Origin: Purshia tridentata
Lineage: Eukaryota; Streptophyta; Magnoliopsida; Rosales; Rosaceae
Direction: 5' to 3'
Assembly: GCA_003254885.1 (NCBI GenBank)
Contig: QANT01002348.1
Coordinates: forward strand, 1-64,000
Length of the DNA stretch: 64,000 bases
In this document: one piece after another, positions 48,097 through 61,697 of the stretch
How the letters are laid out: each line of letters opens with the position of its first letter
How positions within the stretch are numbered: position 1 is the stretch's first letter
The notes under the pieces: model-generated
Seen by the model: the letters and a program-made list of their open reading frames with translations, nothing else
Database searches by the model: none
Told to the model about the DNA's origin: nothing
Position numbers and translations under genes: made by a program

Positions 48097-50595
48097 CTCT
48101 GTCTCTGTCTGTGTCTCTCTTCTATCACCCAACAGACTAGGAAACACACAGAGAGTCAGACAGTGACCACTGACAGAAAAATTAAAAAAAGGCACAAACC
48201 CTTTGAAAAAATGTTCCGACAAAAATCTCAAAAAACAAGAATTATGTCTAACCAAAAGAAGAAAAAGGATTATGATTCAAAGAGCTGCAAAGAATAGGTA
48301 TAAGTATAAAAGTAACGTACCAGTTTTTCTCTTGTAAACTTATAATGTTTGTTTGTCTCAAGTGTTTGTCTTCTGCTTAACCTATGTATACTTTTATATT
48401 ATGATATATCTGTGCTGTGTTCGGTGGACCTGATCTTGGGAAGTGCCCTGACACACTATTTAGTATTTACTATGGAACATTGCACTACACTTTACAAAGG
48501 GCTTTTTCTTTTTTCAATCTTATCTTATTTGTTGGATTATAATTTTATTATTGTAAGTTATTAGTATATTCTAGTCACCATATGGCCATACAAATAAAAA
48601 AAATTCTCTCATATTTCTACTTGAGCTCCCATGCATGAATATTGTTTGTCTAATGCATAATACAGTTACATAAAGAATCAATGCGGGATGGTGAAGAGTG
48701 TTCGAACACTCTTTTATATTTCACATTGATCTTGTTTATCAAGAATTATATTAAAAATAGCTCTTGATGTTAGTCTAAGTAGTGAGAGTGAAGGAGATAA
48801 ATGTTAAAATTAGAGGCTAGATTGAGATTCTCTTCAATATAATAAAAGATATTAAGCACAATGTAAAAATAAATGTTGAATCACTAAAATTATAAAACCA
48901 AACTAAGTGAATATAGAGTTTTTCAAGAGAGAAAAAAAAAAAGAATATTTGGGGTTTATTTTGGATTTTTGAGAGTGCTTGGTGACAAAGATTAGCGATA
49001 TCATTATTGCGATCTCTAAATAGGGTCAGAAATGCATGTTGAAGCAAATGCTGCAATCCAGTGAAATTTACTAAAAAAATAGCAAGTGCAATAAATCATT
49101 TGTGGACATTGGCACACCTGTCATGCATGATTAGTCATTATTACTACATGATTTTTTATTTATTTTTAGATTAGTCATCACTCATCACTCATCACCCATC
49201 AGTACTCAAATCATCACTACATGATTAAAGTAATTTTAAAAGCTTAAGTAGGAAATAAACAAACCTAAACAGTGATCACAAATCTGCTAATATGTCCAAA
49301 AAAATATTAATGGGCTTATAATCATTTGAAGAATAGAGACTTCTCATGACATGGAGAGAGAAATTCGAGAGAGAAAAGTGATATTAAGCTGTGGGTCCGT
49401 GGGACCCTTTAATCTGTACGATTAAATCAAGTTAATTATTCGTGACCTTCTGTCATGCAATTGAGTCTGTGGACCAGATTTGGGCTAATGGGCTTGGGAA
49501 AAAGACTGGACTGAGGCCCAAAAACAAAAAGGACCCGATTTGGATTTATGGGCTTGGGGAAAGAAAAGGCCTCCAGATGGATTGTAGTACTGAACAAAAT
49601 GAGAGCAGGCCTTGGGCCTTCAATTCCTTAGTTTGGTTACCACATACCCAACAAATGAAGGGTATCAAAACTTACACATCAAAATTCAAGAATGTGATTG
49701 AAATTTACAAGGCTGTGGCCAACAGCTTTCCATTAAGTAAAGACTTTACTCACTGCATGTATATTTTTGTCCACTAGATAATATTTCACCAAACATTACT
49801 CATAAAATACAAAGACAAAAGAACCCAAATAGGAACGAGTAACTTTGTTACAATATATAGGAAGTAATTGACCTGCCTAAATGGCACAAAACCTAATTCT
49901 CATTAATAGTCATAAATTTTGGGTCCTAATTAAATCAAGTTTTGACCGAATTACATTTACATTTACATTATTGGCCACATTAATAGTTTCGTAAGAACAT
50001 AGCAGTTGCAGTGTTCATGAACCACAAGCAAATTAATCTTCATGTGGCCTAATGTTTAAAAGGCAATTAATGTTTGCTCACAAATTCACAATCACTCTGT
50101 ACCTAATTTATACATAATTTTTGCTCCATACCATTGATTTGTGGCTATAAGAACATGAATTCGACACCCAGTTTTAACATTTTCAAACGGCTTTAACTGT
50201 CTCTACAAGTATGCAGGACACGTGGCGGTCTTATGTGGGATAACAAAAAATACCCTGGTGGAGTGGTGGGAAATCTACAGCATTGATTGATTGATTTGAT
50301 TCCATAATTTGGTTAAAAGAATGCTATTTACTTTTTTTAAATTTACTTTTTCTATTAATTTTCTCTTTTATTATTTTTATTTTACATTGTAAATTTATAA
50401 TCGAAACCATTTATTTGTTAAGTCTAATTATGATAATCATATTTACAAAAAAGTAATCAAATCGTTCGTTTATGTAACTATAATTAAATAAACAAACAGT
50501 TTTGATAACAATTAATTCACCAAAAGTATCAATAATCCAATAAGACAATTTGACCACAGCATACAAAAATAACTGATATATATCCAGATCCCTTC

Positions 50596-50615
50596 AAATG
50601 TGAGATCTCACATTT
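50596..50615. repeat. Perfect 20-bp palindrome
   Basis: AAATGTGAGATCTCACATTT reads the same on both strands. It lies just before a TA microsatellite and may be a transposon relic or a dimeric binding site. Confidence 0.85.
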
Positions 50616-50636
50616 AGAGTCACTACACGATGTGTT

Positions 50637-50640
<4 letters not shown>

Positions 50641-50669
<29 letters not shown>
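50641..50669. repeat. (TA)n microsatellite
   Basis: A 29-bp uninterrupted TA run in intergenic DNA. Similar runs occur at 53088-53117 and about 54957-54979; all are candidates for length polymorphism. Confidence 0.9.
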
Positions 50670-50672
<3 letters not shown>

Positions 50673-51965
50673 CTATTAAGAAGCGAAAAACTAGAGTTAT
50701 AGACTACCTACAAAAATAGAGTACCCCTAAAACTCATCGAAGAGTCAAAAGTGGATGTATATGAATATATCATATACAACGTTTGCATTTGAGAAGTTTC
50801 CACCAATGAATCGAAACCCATCCCTCATCAACTTTACCCAGCAAGCAAACATATATTTATATCTGAGGGTAACTCGATCAGACTCTTTTCTGAGGCCATC
50901 ATGCTAAAGCCACACAGTTTTCGAGGTGAGTATTTCAATCAGAGAATGACACGTAGGCAGCTTATCATACAAGGAGTAGAGTGCTTATGCACACTAACTA
51001 GACTTCTTGTACCTAACTCCATCATATCGTAATTAAAACTTATGGATAAAAACCTAAAACTTAAAAAGAGTGCAAAAATCTCTAACACACATTCAGCGAA
51101 CCAGTTTTTCTTTGTTGTCATCAACATATATACATGATACATTATATAAATTAAAGTAATATAATCTAATCGATCCCATGCATGATATATATATATATAT
51201 ATATATCATCTTTTTTATTTTTTAATAATATTATTATTGTATATGGTGCCTGTATTTTACGTGACCCATTAGCCAATCAAGCTCTACAATGCTCGATCAA
51301 TATATTATATTTGTATTTGTCTGAAGGAAGGATGCAAATCCAGTATGCTGTATATATGGAAAGTGTACTATAAATTATTTTCTGAATAAAATAAGTAATT
51401 GTTGATTTGCATGCATGCATCAGCAGTACTCCTAGATCCCTTGATATTATCTTGATTGAGTCCGAATCTATTGGTCTTTAATTTGTCAAAAACTAGCTAG
51501 CTAGACTTCCATTAATAATTATTTTCTCAATATAAATTTCAAATATTCTCAATCCTAAACACTTAATTCTAAACCTCAATATAACATAATAAGCTTAAAC
51601 AGAAGATAATAACATGCCTTTTTTTTCATGTAATTACTTCTCTAATACAAAATTCAAGATAGAAGATTAATATAAACTATGTAAGATGTGAGATAACGTT
51701 CGAACATTGAGAATATATGCATGACAGACTTTTGTATCACATATTGTGTGTTGGAATATACGTTGAATGATTATATAACTAGTTCTCGAGGATTATATTT
51801 ATCCCAACATTTATATTTTATGCAAGTTTATATATAAGGGTATATAGTGCATGGAGCAAAAGTCATCGGCCCAAGAGATCCTTTCGTCTCAATCTCTCCA
51901 TGTCCTACGAGACCATACCTGAAAATAGAGGCCATAACACCCACAAACCGCCGCCAAAACTTCTC

Positions 51966-51973
51966 TATAAATA
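51966..51973 (+). promoter_or_regulatory. Probable TATA box of the polygalacturonase gene
   Basis: TATAAATA lies 158 bp upstream of the ATG at 52131, predicting transcription start near 52000 and a leader of about 130 nt. The open frame from 51900 that runs into the CDS would then begin before the transcript, so the 52131 ATG is preferred. Confidence 0.55.
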
Positions 51974-52130
51974 CCAAAACCCCACCCATTCTTCTCATCA
52001 TCACTTCGATCAATATCAAAACCCCTATAACCAACATCCCATAAAATTCATCGTAAGCTACCTATCATTGCTTAGCAGCTGCCTTTTGGATTATTCTGTC
52101 CCTTTTATACCAAAAAGAAAGAAGAAAAAA

Positions 52131-53084
52131 ATGGCTGTACAAAGACATTTATTATTTTTCTGTACTATTGTTATTCTCTCTTTTAGTAGTACTATTTCAT
52201 GTTTCAAAGAAAACTCACTTCATAGCTATGTTGATGACCACAACTCTTTAGCTGGGTATTTTGATTCTTCTTCTGGAGCTCACCCTTCATACATGAGCAC
52301 CATTCAGAATGTCAAGTTCACACAACCCATTAGCCTCAGAACTCAGCTCTTCGGTATAAAGAGGCTTCAAGTGAGTGCCACCTCATCATCAGCTTCTGTT
52401 AAAACGTTTAGTGTTGATGACTTTGGAGCTAAAGGAAATGGTGTAGCTGATGACACACAGGTACATAGTAAATTACATTACGCACTAGTCACTTTTTTTT
52501 TTGGTGGTCCATCTCCTTTGGAAACGTGGTACAAATAGTTTTATGTGTGTTTTTGGTTGAATCCATTAATGTTTAATTTGTTTCTAATATGGGGTTGGTT
52601 TTTAGGCATTTGAGAAGGCGTGGCGGCAAGCTTGTTCTTACAATGGAGCAGTGGTTCTAGTGGTGCCCAATAAGAAGAGCTATCTTGTTAGGCCAATCAC
52701 ATTTAAAGGCTCATGCAAATCTCATCTTACAATGCAGGTAATTAATTAAAATCGTGTTAAGATTATAAAATGTGAGAGATCGAAATTAATTAGTAGTCAA
52801 ATATATATATATATATTATCAAATTATAATAATTAATGGTTTTGTGCTGGAAATAAAATTTCAGATTTATGGAACCATAAAAGCATCTGGTGACCAGTCA
52901 GACTACAATGAAGAAGACTGTAAGCAGTGGCTTGTCTTTGACAGCGTTCAGAACTTGTTAGTTCAAGGTCCTGGAACCATCGATGGCAATGGAGAAACGT
53001 GGTGGCAAAGCTCTTGCAAAAGAAGAAAAGCTCCCTGCAATAAGCAAGCACCCACGGTACGTATCTTAGTGTTTGAAAATATTT

Positions 53085-53118
<34 letters not shown>

Positions 53119-54407
53119 GTTTCTAGCTAGCTAGAGACTGCAATATATGTGGTTCACATTGACAATCTATAAGAACAACGTTGGATATCAAGTATCTGAC
53201 AAAAATATATTGTGCTTTGAATTATATGTACTTTTTTAATTAATTGAGTAGCATTAAGTTTGAACTTAAGGATTTAAGGGTGTCTTTGCAAATTTTAATT
53301 TTACATTGGAAACTATATATATATATGCAGGCTGTGACTTTCAGCAACTGCAACAACTTGGTAGTGAGGAATGTGAATATCCAAAACGCACAGCAAATGC
53401 ATGTTCGATTCGAATATTGCACAAATGTTTTAGCTTCCCATCTTACAGTAACATCACCAGAGGATAGTCCAAACACCGATGGAATTCATGTTACAAGTAC
53501 CAAGAACATTACTATCTCAAGCTGTGTTATAGGAACAGGTATATGTATAAGCATAAGCATATATGATATCATATATCAAATAAATTAAAGAACTTAATTA
53601 ACCAAAAACGTCTAGTTATTTAATGTAGCCTAATATAAACCTAATGTTTTTATCTATTCATCTGGGTTGCAGGTGATGATTGTATTTCTATTGTCGATGG
53701 GTCCCAAAAAGTGCTAGCCACAGGCATAACTTGTGGGCCAGGTCATGGAATCAGGTAATTTCAAATTCAGAACTCCATCTCTTCAAATGCAAAAATTTAC
53801 TAATTGTCTTTTGTATATATATCGATCTTGTAATTGTCCTGCATGATAATTTTGATCATTTCATGGTGTATATCATCAGTATTGGAAGCTTGGGAGAAGA
53901 TAGGGCAGCTGAGCATGTATCACAAGTAACAGTGAATGGAGCTAAGTTTTCTGGAACCTCAAATGGAGTGAGAATCAAGACATGGCAGGGAGGGTCAGGA
54001 CTTGCAAGCAACATAATTTTTCAGAACATGCAAATGAATAATGTGGAAAACCCCATAATCATAGACCAAAACTACTGTGACCGCGAAGACAAATCTTCTT
54101 GCAAACAACAGGTAATTAAATACATATTCAAACAATCGTATACTACTTTCAATTTGAATTGACATGTTAATTAATTTCTCCCATTACTTTGTTATTATTG
54201 CAGAGCTCCGCAGTGAAAGTGCAAAATGTGTTGTACCAAAACATAAGAGGTACGAGGGCTTCGGACGCTGCCATAACATTTAATTGTAGCAAAGCCGTTC
54301 CATGTCAAGGGATTGTACTGCAAAATATTCAACTGCAGCAAGGGAAAGCCCAATGCAGCAATGTTAAACTGGCTTACAAAGGAGTTGTCTCTCCTAAATG
54401 TCCTTGA
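52131..54407 (+). CDS. Endo-polygalacturonase, GH28 (ADPG/QRT2-like)
   Basis: Seven coding exons: 52131-52460, 52606-52737, 52865-53056, 53331-53538, 53673-53754, 53880-54111 and 54204-54407, giving 459 aa in frame. A signal peptide ([18 protein letters not shown]) precedes a pro-region of about 75 residues, and the right-handed beta-helix domain starts at [18 protein letters not shown]. All four GH28 motifs are present: SPNTDGIHV (Asp about 268), GTGDDCISI (Asp 289/290), CGPGHGIS (His about 312) and VRIKTW (Arg about 346, Lys about 348). The enzyme cuts de-esterified homogalacturonan in the wall. The closest relatives I recall are ADPG1/2 and QRT2, which act in organ abscission, pod or anther dehiscence and pollen separation; the role here is inferred. 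Confidence 0.94.
53088..53117. repeat. (TA)n microsatellite in polygalacturonase intron 3
   Basis: A 30-bp TA run lies 31 bp after the donor site of exon 3. It may vary in length between alleles and does not touch the splice sites. Confidence 0.85.
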
Positions 54408-55371
54408 GAAATTTGAAAAAAAAAAAAAAAGTTATAGGGGCATTATAGATTAAATTGAATTTGGTACTGTAATTATGTATCTATACGTACCAATTGTAAC
54501 AAAAATAATTGTACTGCTCTGTTGTTAATTTCTATGTAATTCATTTAGTCATTGATTCATTGTCATATATATTAGTTTGGATTTTATATCAATGATATGA
54601 TTTCACCATCACATTTCATGTTTACCCAAATTAAGTAATCAATTTTTTTGGGTTGTCCAATTTATCGTATCGATCTTAACACAGTTATGGAATAAAAAAT
54701 TGACAGCAAACTTTCAATAATTAACTCAGACAAATCAAAGTCGTTCTATAATCTAAATGATAATGACTATGAAATCAAATGTTTCCATTATAACTAATAA
54801 GTTATAGTATATGATCAGGTTTATGTTTGGCAAGAAGAACAAAATCCATGGAATCAAATTTCTTGAATCTTCAGACATATTGACAAGTCACATGTGTGCA
54901 CATCATAATAGAGATGTACAGCCAATTACTACTAAACAAATACTTATTGTTGATAAAATATATATATATATATATATATTCTGAGGTTATTAACAATCTT
55001 GACCTTTTTCCCTGTCCTTTTTGCTGTTTGGTAGTATTGAAATAAAGGGGGTATAGATGGCTTTAGGCTATAGGCTATAGCCTTGCATCAAAAAATATGA
55101 AAAATTTCTATTAAAGAAAAAAAAAATACAACAGTTGTTTTACACTCATTACAAAAACAAAGATCTTTGTGCGAAGGCCTTGTAGAAAGTAGTTACATAA
55201 TCTGCAGGTGATACAGTCATCATCGTGCAGCAGAATATCATTTTCTTTTTCTTTTTATTCTTCTTCTTTTCTTCTTCTCTTTCATCATCTAAGAAGATGT
55301 TTATACGTGGTCGAGAACTTTGAAGTTGAGAGCAATCAAAATAGAAGGTTTACATGGATGTATATGCATGG
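54408..55371. other. Intergenic region between convergent polygalacturonase and NPGR2 genes
   Basis: It carries the 3' UTRs of both genes. An A-rich run directly follows the polygalacturonase stop (about 54416-54430) and a TA microsatellite lies at about 54957-54979. A CTTTAGGCTATAGGCTATAG repeat occurs near 55060-55081. I see no gene; the plus-strand frame 55208-55474 is antisense to NPGR2. Confidence 0.55.
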
Positions 55372-58300
55372 TTATCTGAAGGGTTCAACAGGAGCCGACT
55401 CTTCAAGAAAGACTGCAGCCTCAAAACAATCAGCAGCTTCTAATTTAGAAGATGGGGTACCCTGGGCTTCGTAGAGTAGGCCAAGATTATACCACGCAGA
55501 ATGGTTTGTTCTATCGAGGCGTAATGCATTCATCATATAGCTTTTGACAACTGCTTGTGAGCCACCAAGCCGTCTGAGAACAACAGCTGTAGAGATCAAG
55601 CTTGGTACATAGGAGGGATCAATATCCAAAGCTTCTGAAAAAGCTTTCAGAGCTTCTTTGTAGAGGCCCTTAGTTTCATAAAGTACACCTGCAGAATCCA
55701 CGATGTTCCACAGCATTAGCACTAATGCACAATGCACCAGCAGAAGTTCTCACAAACAGTATTGCACACAGATCCCTATATTTCTTCCTCAATTGTTAAT
55801 GCTCTGAAGCCAAGATACTGCACTCTCACTTGAGCAAACCGAGAAGGAAGTTCAGAGGTGTTTGGCAAAGAGAGACTCAGAATCCATTTGTTAGCTGAAA
55901 AATATAAATATTTGACAAAAAAACTGACTCTAGGTTGGTAAAAATAGAAAACATAAGGAAACAAGTTCTCAAATTTTTGGAGAAGCTGGACGACTAAACT
56001 TAACATCTTAGTGTACAGTAAGTTCAGTGCCTACTTTAAGGCACTCCCTAAAACAGGATTCATGAATATTAACAACTTAAATCCTTTTCCAAAACTTATC
56101 TTTATTGATTTTTCATCTACAAACAACAAAATATATCATACTTTGATTACTTTCTTCCATGAACATATCATTAGTGAGTGATCTAATTGTTAGCAGACAA
56201 TGAAAGCTAGAGCACTTCAATCCATCAAGAAACTGAGTGGAAGAAAAGAAAGCACAAACCAAGTGATTGTCTGAAATTACCTGTCACATGACATCTGCTA
56301 GCTGAGTAAGAAGTGATAGCTTTAGATTTGGAAATACAAATCTCAGCATCCCTCAATTGTGAAAGATTTATGTAGACATATGCCAGGTCATGCCATATTT
56401 CCAATTCCAACCTTCCAGCAAGATTTCTATTACTCTTCCATTAATAATAAAAAAGAAGATTAGTTGCAGTGGAACAATTTTATCTGAAAAATTAGGAAAG
56501 CATACACAAACAAAAGAAAAAGAAAAAGAAAAGAAAGGAAAACCTGTTTCTCAAATAGATTGACTAAATATGTGGGAAAAATAACCCAAGAATGGACCCT
56601 AAGAAGCTCCTTCCCATAACCAAAGTTTTTATTCTGTACTTGAAGAACAGCAAGAAGCTCAGTGTATGTCGCAATGGCACATTTAAACTGACCCTGTGCA
56701 ATTTGAAGTTTGGCTTTGGTTCGCAACAGTTCTCCTTGATCCCATTTCCCTGTCTGATCCAAAGCAGCATCAATTATTGTTTCAGCATCCACAAACCGTT
56801 TCTGAGCTGATAGTATCCTACTCAACAACAACCAACCTTTAACATTAGAACCGCCTTGCAGCTTTAGCATTTGCTTTGCACAATCAACTGCAGCATCCAA
56901 CTTTCTCTGTTCAGCATATTCTAGACTGAGATGGTAAAGAATAACGGGGTCACTCATTTTTGTCATTCCCCCAGCAGTTTCCAGGGCCTGAAGGGCCTCA
57001 GTCTGTCTTGTCACCCTCTCATAATCAGCAACCACTGATTTAGAATGTGCTGAAAGTGATATGCCCAATAAACAAGAAGCGGTACTTTTCAATTGATCGC
57101 AATTACCATTCAAACCCTCAATGGCTCTGAAGGCAAAACCTACCCCTTCTTCTGCATGACTGGGGTTTTCCCCACATATCTTCGATGCCATCAACAAAGC
57201 TGGAACACACATTGGATCCTCGGTTTTACTCAACAATTTCCTAAGTAGATTTAAAGCAACTGAATCCTCTCCTGCTCCATAGTAACAGAGAGCTAGTTTG
57301 AGAAATCTTTCTTTCCGTTCAATAAACCCAGGCAGCAATTCTTCAACTTGATTAGCTAAAGCCCTGGAATCCCCTGAAACAGATAGAGAAAACGAGAGAT
57401 GATCCAAGATTGATGGATCCCACTCAATTTTCTTAAGGGAAACTTTTCTAAGTAGTATCATTAACAGAAGAATAGCCTCTTCTAAATTGTTACTGGGTAC
57501 AAATGAACTATCCAATTGGGAGCGGAGGTTTGGGGGGCTTGCTTCAGCTCCACTGTACAGAAGAAAAACGGCAAACTGCTTCTGAATCTTTGCAGTAGTT
57601 TCCACGTCAAGGTTCCAATGATGGAGTAGAGCCCGTCTGTACGACAAGATGACTTCATGCGGACAATCAGCAAGTTTCCATAATTCTGGGAGCAACTCAA
57701 CATTCTTATTTATAATCTCCTGCAATTTGCAGTCAGCACCAAAGTTTTGAGGCAAGCCTTCTGGTAATGAAGATTCAATGATGTCCAGAATAACTTTACA
57801 AGATTGAGCAGCTTCTGCAAGAGTAATTAAAGATATACATAAGCCATGCAATGATTGTGTGATTATCATGTCAAGATCACAGATTCCTTCTTTCTTTTTC
57901 TTTTTCCTATCCTAAGTAACAACACTCAAGACTATGGTGTAACATAACAAAACAGTATATTCGATGGTTTGGCAGTGGTATTATTACTATATGATTTAAA
58001 ACAGAATATATTCTCATAAAACTAATAAAAATTAATCTTTTATCAGTAAAAGGTCAAGAACTAAACCACCTCATTAAAATGATTCAGTGCAGATCAAAAT
58101 TATGTACAGTCTCACAACATCCAAGGTTCAACAAAGAAGAAAGAAAAGTATATACCTTTAAATCTCCCAAGACTCTGCAATGATTTTGCTTTGAGATATA
58201 TTGCTTCCAGAAGTAAACTGACAGCACTTAAAGACAATGGTGGTGTAGAAAAACTTTTAGAACGTCTCCTACGACGTTCAACTCCTCTTGCAAGGGTGAT

Positions 58301-59197
58301 TTTTATCTTTGGAGTCACTGCAGCAATATCTATTCCTTCAAATACATGTAAAGCAGCTTCTATGTTTCCTTTCTGATATTCATATCTTCCTAATAATGCT
58401 CTTGCTTCCTGAAATTGAAAATTTTGTAGCTTTAGAATACAGAAATAACTGCCAAGGTCACCAATACAAAGACTGCATTGTTGCAGACAGGCTCCTAAGA
58501 CAGAGATCTCTGTTTTCATTGTGACAGTCTGACAGACATGCTTTGACATGCAAAACCTCTATTGGCTGCATTTTAATTATCTCTAATAGTCTCCCCCATA
58601 CCTAGTCTTTCCCCTAAAAAGGTAAAGGGTGGCCAGAGAGTATGTGAGGCCTATTTTCTGAACTCAACAACAGCCTTAATCTACAATGGAGATGATGGAT
58701 TGGAATGGGTTTATGTCTACCCTGACTACTAATGACCAAATATTCATACATTCAAGTATCATAGAATGATAAAGCAACAGAAACTAGGTTTGACACAATT
58801 CATCATAACGCCTATTTATAAAAATCCTTCAGAAACTTCAGAGACATAAAAAGAAAATGTTTCTCAGGCTCAATAATTTTGTTAAGGGAAGAAAATTGAT
58901 GGTTCGTCAGATAAGCAGTGTTTAAAGCAAACAAACCTCGTAGTTCAAAGAACCACTCTCACGCAGAGATGATTCAGCTTCTTCTATAGTGCCAGTGTGT
59001 GGGTTCTTGGTAACCTCACCAGCTAGTGATGAATGCTCACTTCTCGCATAATCCTTGGTTGAAAGGGATTCAATTTCTGAAGGAACCATTTCATCTGGTT
59101 CTCGTAATTGTTCTGCAGAGCAGAAACACTTCATCATGTTTCCAAAGCTCCGCGTAGTTTTACTACTCCTACCCTTTTCAGTTCCACTACTCCTCAT
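55372..59197 (-). CDS. NPGR2: NPGR2 (no pollen germination related 2), calmodulin-binding TPR protein
   Basis: Five coding exons: 59197-58937, 58408-58156, 57814-56598, 56434-56281 and 55688-55372, giving 733 aa in frame. The N-terminus holds MKCFCSAEQL and an acidic linker, then EEARALLGRYEYQKGNIEAA and a basic ERRRRRSKS stretch. TPR-like helices fill the rest, for example CSLLETQ-free repeats such as LLLASK-type VPALLMASKICGENP, VKGWLLLSRILSAQKRFVDA and the C-terminal NHSAWYNLGLLYEAQG...FLEESAPVEPFR. NPG1-family proteins bind calmodulin and, with PI4-kinase alpha1 partners, act at the plasma membrane; NPG1 is needed for pollen germination. The exon 3 donor (AGG/gtccat) and exon 4 acceptor (tggaag/AGT) are weak and chosen by frame and homology. 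A conserved GW pair of the TPR appears as RC in SASRCHVTG. Confidence 0.9.
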
Positions 59198-61697
59198 GAT
59201 GCTTCACTATGCTCCAAAATCTTCAACCACCACCAACAGTAATTCAGAACTCATGTGGGAAATTGAAATATGCCCATTACTAAAGTTAACTGATAACTAT
59301 TAGATCATGATCAAATTAAGATAGTGATCAATCAGGCAATCAAGCATTACAGCTTAAACTTTTGCATACGAAAATTAATTATAAAGAGCAAAGAGCAAGT
59401 AATACGGGAACCATCACTGAAAAACAAACAAAAACTGAAATTAACATAAACACAATTCTTCAACAAAAATAAACATATAACTTCACAAAATTTGCCAAGA
59501 CCCTCTTCATCATTCAAAATAAAAAATTACCAATCAAAACCAAAAACCCATTAGTCCACCTCCACCAGTAGCATCAAATTTCAACCCCAACCACAAATAA
59601 TGATGAAAATAAAAAATTCATTATAAATTGCCAAAAATAAATCCAAAGGACACTTCGGAACCCTAGAAACAGGGGAAACAATCTTCAATTGTATAAATAG
59701 CCAATGAAAAACCAATCAAACACACCTTTTGTTTTTGCAAAACATAAAAACAGAGGCCAATACCCCACATGACATAAACAGCAATACCCATTACTTCAAT
59801 TTATTGCCAATCAATGCAACCTTTGGTGAATTCTTTCTTTTCTTTTCCCTTTTTCGGTTCAGTACGTGATTTGTGAGCAAAACAGGAATGGAATTTTTGA
59901 AATTGAAGCGTGAGCTTGAAGATTGTCTAGGGGTTAAGAAATTGAGGAACTGGGAATAAATAAAAACAAAAAATAAAAAGTTGGGGTTTTCGGGAATTGG
60001 GAAATTCGTTTTCGAGGGTCCCACATTTAGTATCTAATTTACTTTAACCTTTACCACGGTGGCTGGAAACTTAGCTCGCCACGTGGAAGGCGTTTTAGGT
60101 CTGCATCTTTGGCGTTAAACGGAATTAACTACACTTGGGGTCTGAAAGTCAACAGGTCAATTTTCTTTCTTTTTACCTTTTTTTTATTGGTAAAAGTAAA
60201 ACAAAATGGTAAAAAATAAAGAAAAATGAAAAAACGTTCTGCAATTTATTTAACTATCTGCAATAAAAGAACATTTTTGTTTTAAAGCGAAAAGACAAAA
60301 GAATGAAAACAATTTGAACGTAAATCGTACATGCAAGTCCAACAGATTATTAAATCAATGAATATCACAAGGAAGGATCTTACAAAACAACAAAAAAGTT
60401 TAAAACGTACAATGAATCGAATCAAATTAGATGGAGCTACAAGTTTGGATGAAAATGAAGGTAGTGGTAGTGGAAGACGTACTGGAAGTTGTTTTCTTGT
60501 ACTGGACGTAAAAACCGTAGCAATGAATTTGAACTATATTTGAATTTGTAATAATTAATTTCAGAGGTGATCAAACGAACCAGTAATTTATTTATTTATT
60601 TTTTATTAATTATACAACTATAATTCATGAGTTTTAAACTTATAATATTATTGTTTAATTAATAGAAAATTGTGTGTCATCTACTAAACTAAATAAACAT
60701 TCAAACGAAGCATTAATTGATCATAGCCTTAATCATTTTTTTATTCTCCCTCATGATTCAGGCTAATTCGAGAGGCTTGAAGATGTCCTTTATTTAAATA
60801 ACATGAGTAAGCTTAGTGTCAACTTTTCAATAATAGATTATGATCTTCTTATATTCAACACTTCCCATAAAATAAAAATCTAAATCTATATATTGACAAA
60901 AATAAGAAAAGCAACTATAAATTTTAAGGAATATATACAACAGGAAGACAACAAAATATATTTATTTTCTCAAATTAAAGTTATTTATGTAATGTATTTC
61001 AAATTATGATATTTTGTTATATTAAAACAAATCGAGCCTTAAATATAGTTTAATCATAACTTTTATCACCTATTGGTGTAAATTTGGGTCATGTTGAGCG
61101 TCTCTATTGTGTTGAGCCACATTGGGCTTTAATTAGGGACCCACACCCATATAGAAAGGGATCGATCAATAACATATAACATACTTTCTCATTTATCTCT
61201 AGAGCTCTCAAGCCTTTCATGCTTTCTTGTACAATGTAAACACCATTATTCATAGTGAAAACCAAAAGACGAAGTCCTCATAGCCCTATCAATATAATCT
61301 TGGTTAACTAGTATATATCATTTTTTTTTATTAATTTTGAGAATGTTTTTGAATTTTTATTGACCACTTAACTAACATAAGGCAACAACACATACCACCC
61401 ACCTTCATCATTTGAGCTAAATCCAAGAGCTTAAATTATGTGTTAGATTTGAAATATTAACTCGTATGACAAATTTTATTAATTCATCATAGAAAATATA
61501 CTCCCATTCCTAATAAGGTTAGGCTTTTACTAAATTTATATAAAGTTATTAAGGTGTGTCATCAATCATTATTTTCAGATTTTCTACGTGTAGAAATCAA
61601 AAGAGAGTTGGATTTCTTTTTTTATCACAATAGAATTGAGTTGAACTTACAAACTATAGTCGATGCACCCTATTCTCTAATTATCTTTATATATACC
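59198..61697. other. NPGR2 upstream region and AT-rich intergenic DNA
   Basis: The NPGR2 5' leader and promoter lie above 59197 on the minus strand; a 5' UTR intron is possible. A G-box (CACGTG) sits at 60080-60085. Beyond 60.1 kb the sequence is strongly AT-rich. The 60331-60543 frame is a random-looking 70-residue frame rather than a credible gene. Confidence 0.5.

Larger units (their letters stand above)
48097..51965. other. Long intergenic region between divergent RhoGDI and polygalacturonase genes
   Basis: Nearly 3.9 kb of AT-rich DNA. The left end holds the RhoGDI promoter and leader; the right end leads to the polygalacturonase TATA box. It contains a 20-bp palindrome (50596-50615), a TA microsatellite (50641-50669), another TA run near 51183-51206 and a small ATCACTC-type repeat near 49170-49200. 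Short frames such as 49442-49777 match no family I know. Confidence 0.55.

Noticed and set aside
48097-48255. N-terminal extension of RhoGDI starting at 48255
   Set aside because: The frame is open, but the added residues do not resemble RhoGDI, and the family start MESGKRG lies at 48096.
12098-59197. A pollen/meiosis gene cluster (JASON, EXO84C, RhoGDI, polygalacturonase, NPGR2)
   Set aside because: Several genes have reproductive roles in Arabidopsis, but they are interspersed with unrelated genes, sit in mixed orientation and have general cellular functions. Chance is the simpler explanation.
60331-60543. Possible 70-residue Lys-rich protein
   Set aside because: There is no homologue I recognise, no promoter signs, and it lies in AT-rich DNA where such frames are expected by chance.
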